Positions 61,723-64,000 of a stretch of 64,000 nucleotides of DNA are shown one piece after another. This DNA is from Ga0077527 sp964486865 (GTDB taxonomy: Bacteria > Pseudomonadota > Gammaproteobacteria > Burkholderiales > SG8-41). The stretch spans positions 10,196-74,195 of the forward strand of contig CAZAOZ010000010.1 of assembly GCA_964486865.1 (NCBI GenBank), in the 5' to 3' direction. A model generated the notes under the pieces. The model saw nothing but the letters and a program-made list of their open reading frames with translations, was not told where the DNA came from and made no database searches. The stretch's first letter is position 1. Every line of letters begins with the position of its first letter. A program made the translations under genes and the position numbers.

Positions 61723-62469
61723 TCAGGCGCCGGCGCCGGGCTGGCGCGGCTGGTCGTGGCCGGCAGGCAGATTGAGCCGACGGCTGCGCACCACCTGATG
61801 CGGACGGAACAGGTAGGCCACCGTGGCCAGGCCGCTCCACACATGCACCAGCCGGCTAAAGGGAAACAGCAGGAAAATCGTCATGCCCAGCACGATGTGC
61901 ACCTTGAACGGCCACGCCAGCGGAATCAGGGATTCCGCGCCGCCGACGCGGAAGGTAAACACGCGCTGCGCCCAGTCGGACAGCACCAGCATGGTGCCGC
62001 CATCGGCGTGCGCCAGAGAATACGGCAGGGTCACCAGGCCCAGCGTCAACTGCACCCACAGTATGAGCAGGATGGCCAGATCGGTGCGATGGCTGGTCAG
62101 GCGGATGCGCGGGTCAAACATGCGCCGGTGTATCAGCAGCGTGAGCCCGATGAAGCAGATGAACCCGGCCACGCCACCCGCAGTAATGGCGAGCAGTTGC
62201 TTGTTGGCCGGGCTGATGAAGGGCTCGTAAACCCAGTGCGGCGTCAGCAGGCCGATGAAATGGCCGAAGAACAGAAACAGGATGCCGACATGGAACAGAT
62301 TGCTGCCCCAGCGCAACGTGCCGGTGCGCAACATCTGCGACGAATCACTTTTCCAGGTGTATTGATCCCGGTCGAAACGGGCCAGACTGCCCACCAGAAA
62401 AACCACCATGCAGATGTAGGGATAGGCGCTGAAAAGGAAAGAGTGCAGGTAGGATTCAAAGACGCTCAT
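61723..62469 (-). CDS. narI: Nitrate reductase gamma subunit (cytochrome b)
   Basis: This 248-aa membrane subunit has five hydrophobic segments. It starts MSVFESYLHSFLFSAYPYI and has heme-ligand His in LFHVGILFLFFGHFIGLL and KVHIVLGMTIFLLFPFSRLVH. It oxidises quinol and passes electrons to NarH. The ATG at 62469 overlaps the narJ stop by 4 bp. Confidence 0.93.
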   Translation of the reverse strand: MSVFESYLHSFLFSAYPYICMVVFLVGSLARFDRDQYTWKSDSSQMLRTGTLRWGSNLFHVGILFLFFGHFIGLLTPHWVYEPFISPANKQLLAITAGGVAGFICFIGLTLLIHRRMFDPRIRLTSHRTDLAILLILWVQLTLGLVTLPYSLAHADGGTMLVLSDWAQRVFTFRVGGAESLIPLAWPFKVHIVLGMTIFLLFPFSRLVHVWSGLATVAYLFRPHQVVRSRRLNLPAGHDQPRQPGAGA

Positions 62470-63155
62470 GTGACCACTCCTGTTTTGACGGCTTTGCGGA
62501 CCAGATGAATGGGCTGCGGCTGGCCGGGCCGGGCCTGCCCTTTGACCGAGCAACCGTCGAACACCGGCGGCTCGACCCAGCTTTCATCCAGCGGCGGCTC
62601 GACCGCGATTTTTACGGCCTGCGCCTGTTCGCCCGCCAATTCCAGCAGCGCGCCGGGCACGCTGGCATACGGGCTGGCGCGCTCCTGCAGCGCGTTGAAT
62701 AACGCATTGAATATATGCGACATTTCTCCCAGAAAAGCGCGCGCCTCTGGCGGCGGCTGGGTCGATACGAACTCCAGCACGGCAGGCAGGTAATCCGGCA
62801 GCTCGCCCGGCGCCAGATACAGGCCGGCCTTTTCGTAGGTCTGCGCCAGATCGATCATCGCCGGGCCGCGATCGCGGGAATCCCCATGCACGTGCTCGAA
62901 CAGGTGCAGCGAAGTGGCGCGGCCGCGGTCAAACAATTCCACATAATTGGCCTCGGTCTCCAGCGGGTCGGCGCTACCGAGCGCGTCCATCAGCGCATCG
63001 AGTTCGGCCCTGCGCCCGGCAGACAGCGCGCTTTCGCCGTTCAGGATTTCACCCATCTCGGGCAGGTGCCCGCGCATCTCCGCATCCGGATAGCTCAACA
63101 GGGCCGCCAGCACACGCAGGCTGCCGGAGGCGGATACGGGTTTTGAGAATCCCAT
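62466..63155 (-). CDS. narJ: Nitrate reductase assembly chaperone
   Basis: This 229-aa NarJ-family chaperone contains LRVLAALLSYPDAEMRGHLPE near the start and SLHLFEHVHGDSRDRGPAMIDL in the middle. It inserts the molybdenum cofactor into NarG. It lies between narH (2 bp apart) and narI (4-bp overlap). Confidence 0.93.
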   Translation of the reverse strand: MGFSKPVSASGSLRVLAALLSYPDAEMRGHLPEMGEILNGESALSAGRRAELDALMDALGSADPLETEANYVELFDRGRATSLHLFEHVHGDSRDRGPAMIDLAQTYEKAGLYLAPGELPDYLPAVLEFVSTQPPPEARAFLGEMSHIFNALFNALQERASPYASVPGALLELAGEQAQAVKIAVEPPLDESWVEPPVFDGCSVKGQARPGQPQPIHLVRKAVKTGVVT

Positions 63156-63157
63156 GA

Positions 63158-64000
63158 TCAGACCTCCAGCTTGATGGGTATGGTGCGCTTCTTTTCGCTG
63201 CCGAACAGGCTGGTCTCTCCGGTGCCTTCCGAGCAGCCGTTGCCGAATGAAAAGCCGCAGCCGCCGCGTACATTGAACGTATTCTCGGCGTATTCGCGGT
63301 GAGTGCTGGGGATCACGAAACGATCCTCATAGTTGGCTATCGCCATGATGCGGTACATCTCCTCCACCTCCGCCTGGGTGATGCCGACCTGCTGCAGCAC
63401 CGCGGTATTGATGCGCTGATCGACATGTTTTTCGCGCTGGTAGGCACGCATGGCCAGCATGCGCTCGAGCGCGCGCACCACGGGCGCCGTGTCGCCGGCG
63501 GTCAGCAGGTTGGCCAGGTACTTGACCGGGATGCGCAGCTGGCTGACATCCGGGATTTCGCCGTTGGCGCCGATATGGCCGGCATTGGCGGCGGCACTGA
63601 TCGGCGACAGCGGCGGCACGTACCAGACCATCGGCAGCGTGCGGTACTCCGGGTGCAGCGGCAACGCCACCTTCCATTCAACCGCCATCTTGTACACCGG
63701 GCTGTTGCGCGCCGCCTCCATCCATTTGTCCGGGATGCCGTCTTTCGCAGCCTGGGCAATGACCTGCGGATCGTGCGGATCAAGAAAGACGCTGAGCTGG
63801 GCGTGGTACAGGTCGCGGTCGTGCTCGACGCTGGCCGCCTGCTGGATGCGATCCGCGTCGTAGAGCAGCACGCCCAGATAACGGATGCGGCCGACGCAGG
63901 TTTCGGAGCATACCGTCGGCTGCCCGGCTTCGATGCGCGGGTAGCAGAAGATGCACTTCTCGGCCTTGCCGCTTTTCCAGTTGTAGTAGATCTTCTTGTA
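63158..64000 (-). CDS. narH: Nitrate reductase beta subunit, 5' part outside window
   Basis: The frame is open to base 64000, so the start lies beyond the window; 280 residues of the C-terminal part are visible. It carries CIFCYPRIE and the cluster Cys set VCSETCVGRIRYLGV, typical of NarH, and the late motif NVRGGCGFSFGNG. NarH carries iron-sulfur clusters that move electrons from NarI to NarG at the cytoplasmic face. narG is expected further upstream. Confidence 0.95.
   Translation of the reverse strand, partial: YKKIYYNWKSGKAEKCIFCYPRIEAGQPTVCSETCVGRIRYLGVLLYDADRIQQAASVEHDRDLYHAQLSVFLDPHDPQVIAQAAKDGIPDKWMEAARNSPVYKMAVEWKVALPLHPEYRTLPMVWYVPPLSPISAAANAGHIGANGEIPDVSQLRIPVKYLANLLTAGDTAPVVRALERMLAMRAYQREKHVDQRINTAVLQQVGITQAEVEEMYRIMAIANYEDRFVIPSTHREYAENTFNVRGGCGFSFGNGCSEGTGETSLFGSEKKRTIPIKLEV

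Overview
The window is about 64 kb of GC-rich, gene-dense chromosome. It most resembles a facultatively anaerobic betaproteobacterium (Rhodocyclales or Nitrosomonadales type). That placement is an inference from gene content: a cbb3 oxidase operon, a narGHJI-type nitrate reductase tail, an FNR/DNR regulon, NnrS, an Mto/Pio-like porin-cytochrome conduit, and a large copper/silver resistance region. No rRNA, tRNA, CRISPR array, transposase or integrase was seen. The two end genes are cut by the window: an aldehyde dehydrogenase at the left and narH at the right.

Layout: (1) 1-2.9 kb, CoA-acylating aldehyde dehydrogenase plus acyl-CoA ligase resembling the SauS/SauT sulfoacetate pair, separated by a long inverted repeat. 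(2) 2.9-9.9 kb, a reverse-strand cusCBA-type Cu/Ag efflux operon ending in a PII-like gene. (3) 10-16.1 kb, a polyferredoxin followed by a three-subunit molybdopterin oxidoreductase (catalytic A, Fe-S B, NrfD-like C) of unresolved substrate, preceded by FNR-type boxes. (4) 16.1-21 kb, a three-hairpin dispersed repeat, a CpxRA-like two-component system with a divergent Spy/CpxP-like protein, a secreted methyltransferase-like protein and a globin-coupled diguanylate cyclase. (5) 21.4-26.5 kb, an RND pump, adaptor and TrxC, divergent from a CsoR/RcnR-family repressor across a palindromic operator. (6) 26.6-38 kb, a second copper island: small Cys/His proteins, a TolC-like lipoprotein, multicopper oxidase, cupredoxin, CusF, DUF411 (interrupted by an in-frame TGA), YHS and SHOCT proteins, and a P1B-1 copper ATPase. 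(7) 38-44.4 kb, a DNR-like regulator divergent from a four-gene Mto-type electron conduit (monoheme cytochrome, tetraheme NapC/NirT, decaheme MtrA-like, MtrB-like porin), then a Rieske protein and SodC. (8) 44.5-57.3 kb, a DsbD_2/TauE-like protein, hemN, fnr, Hsp20, small proteins, ccoNOQPGH, a USP, a radical SAM protein and another CRP/FNR regulator. (9) 57.4-64 kb, nitronate monooxygenase, beta-carbonic anhydrase, nnrS, a PPIase and narI-narJ-narH.

The respiratory genes appear to be tied together by TTGAy-N4-rTCAA boxes: eight full matches and one near match. Three CRP/FNR regulators encoded here all carry an ExxSR recognition helix that could read those sites. The most unusual signal is the DUF411 gene at 32158-32598. 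Its single in-frame TGA sits exactly at the first Cys of the conserved PTCGCC motif. It is followed at 21 nt by a 12-bp stem with a G-first triloop, which fits the general bacterial SECIS geometry. A Sec-containing DUF411 copper protein is therefore a testable hypothesis. A decayed cupredoxin fragment with its own TGA lies just upstream, so simple pseudogenisation remains the main alternative.
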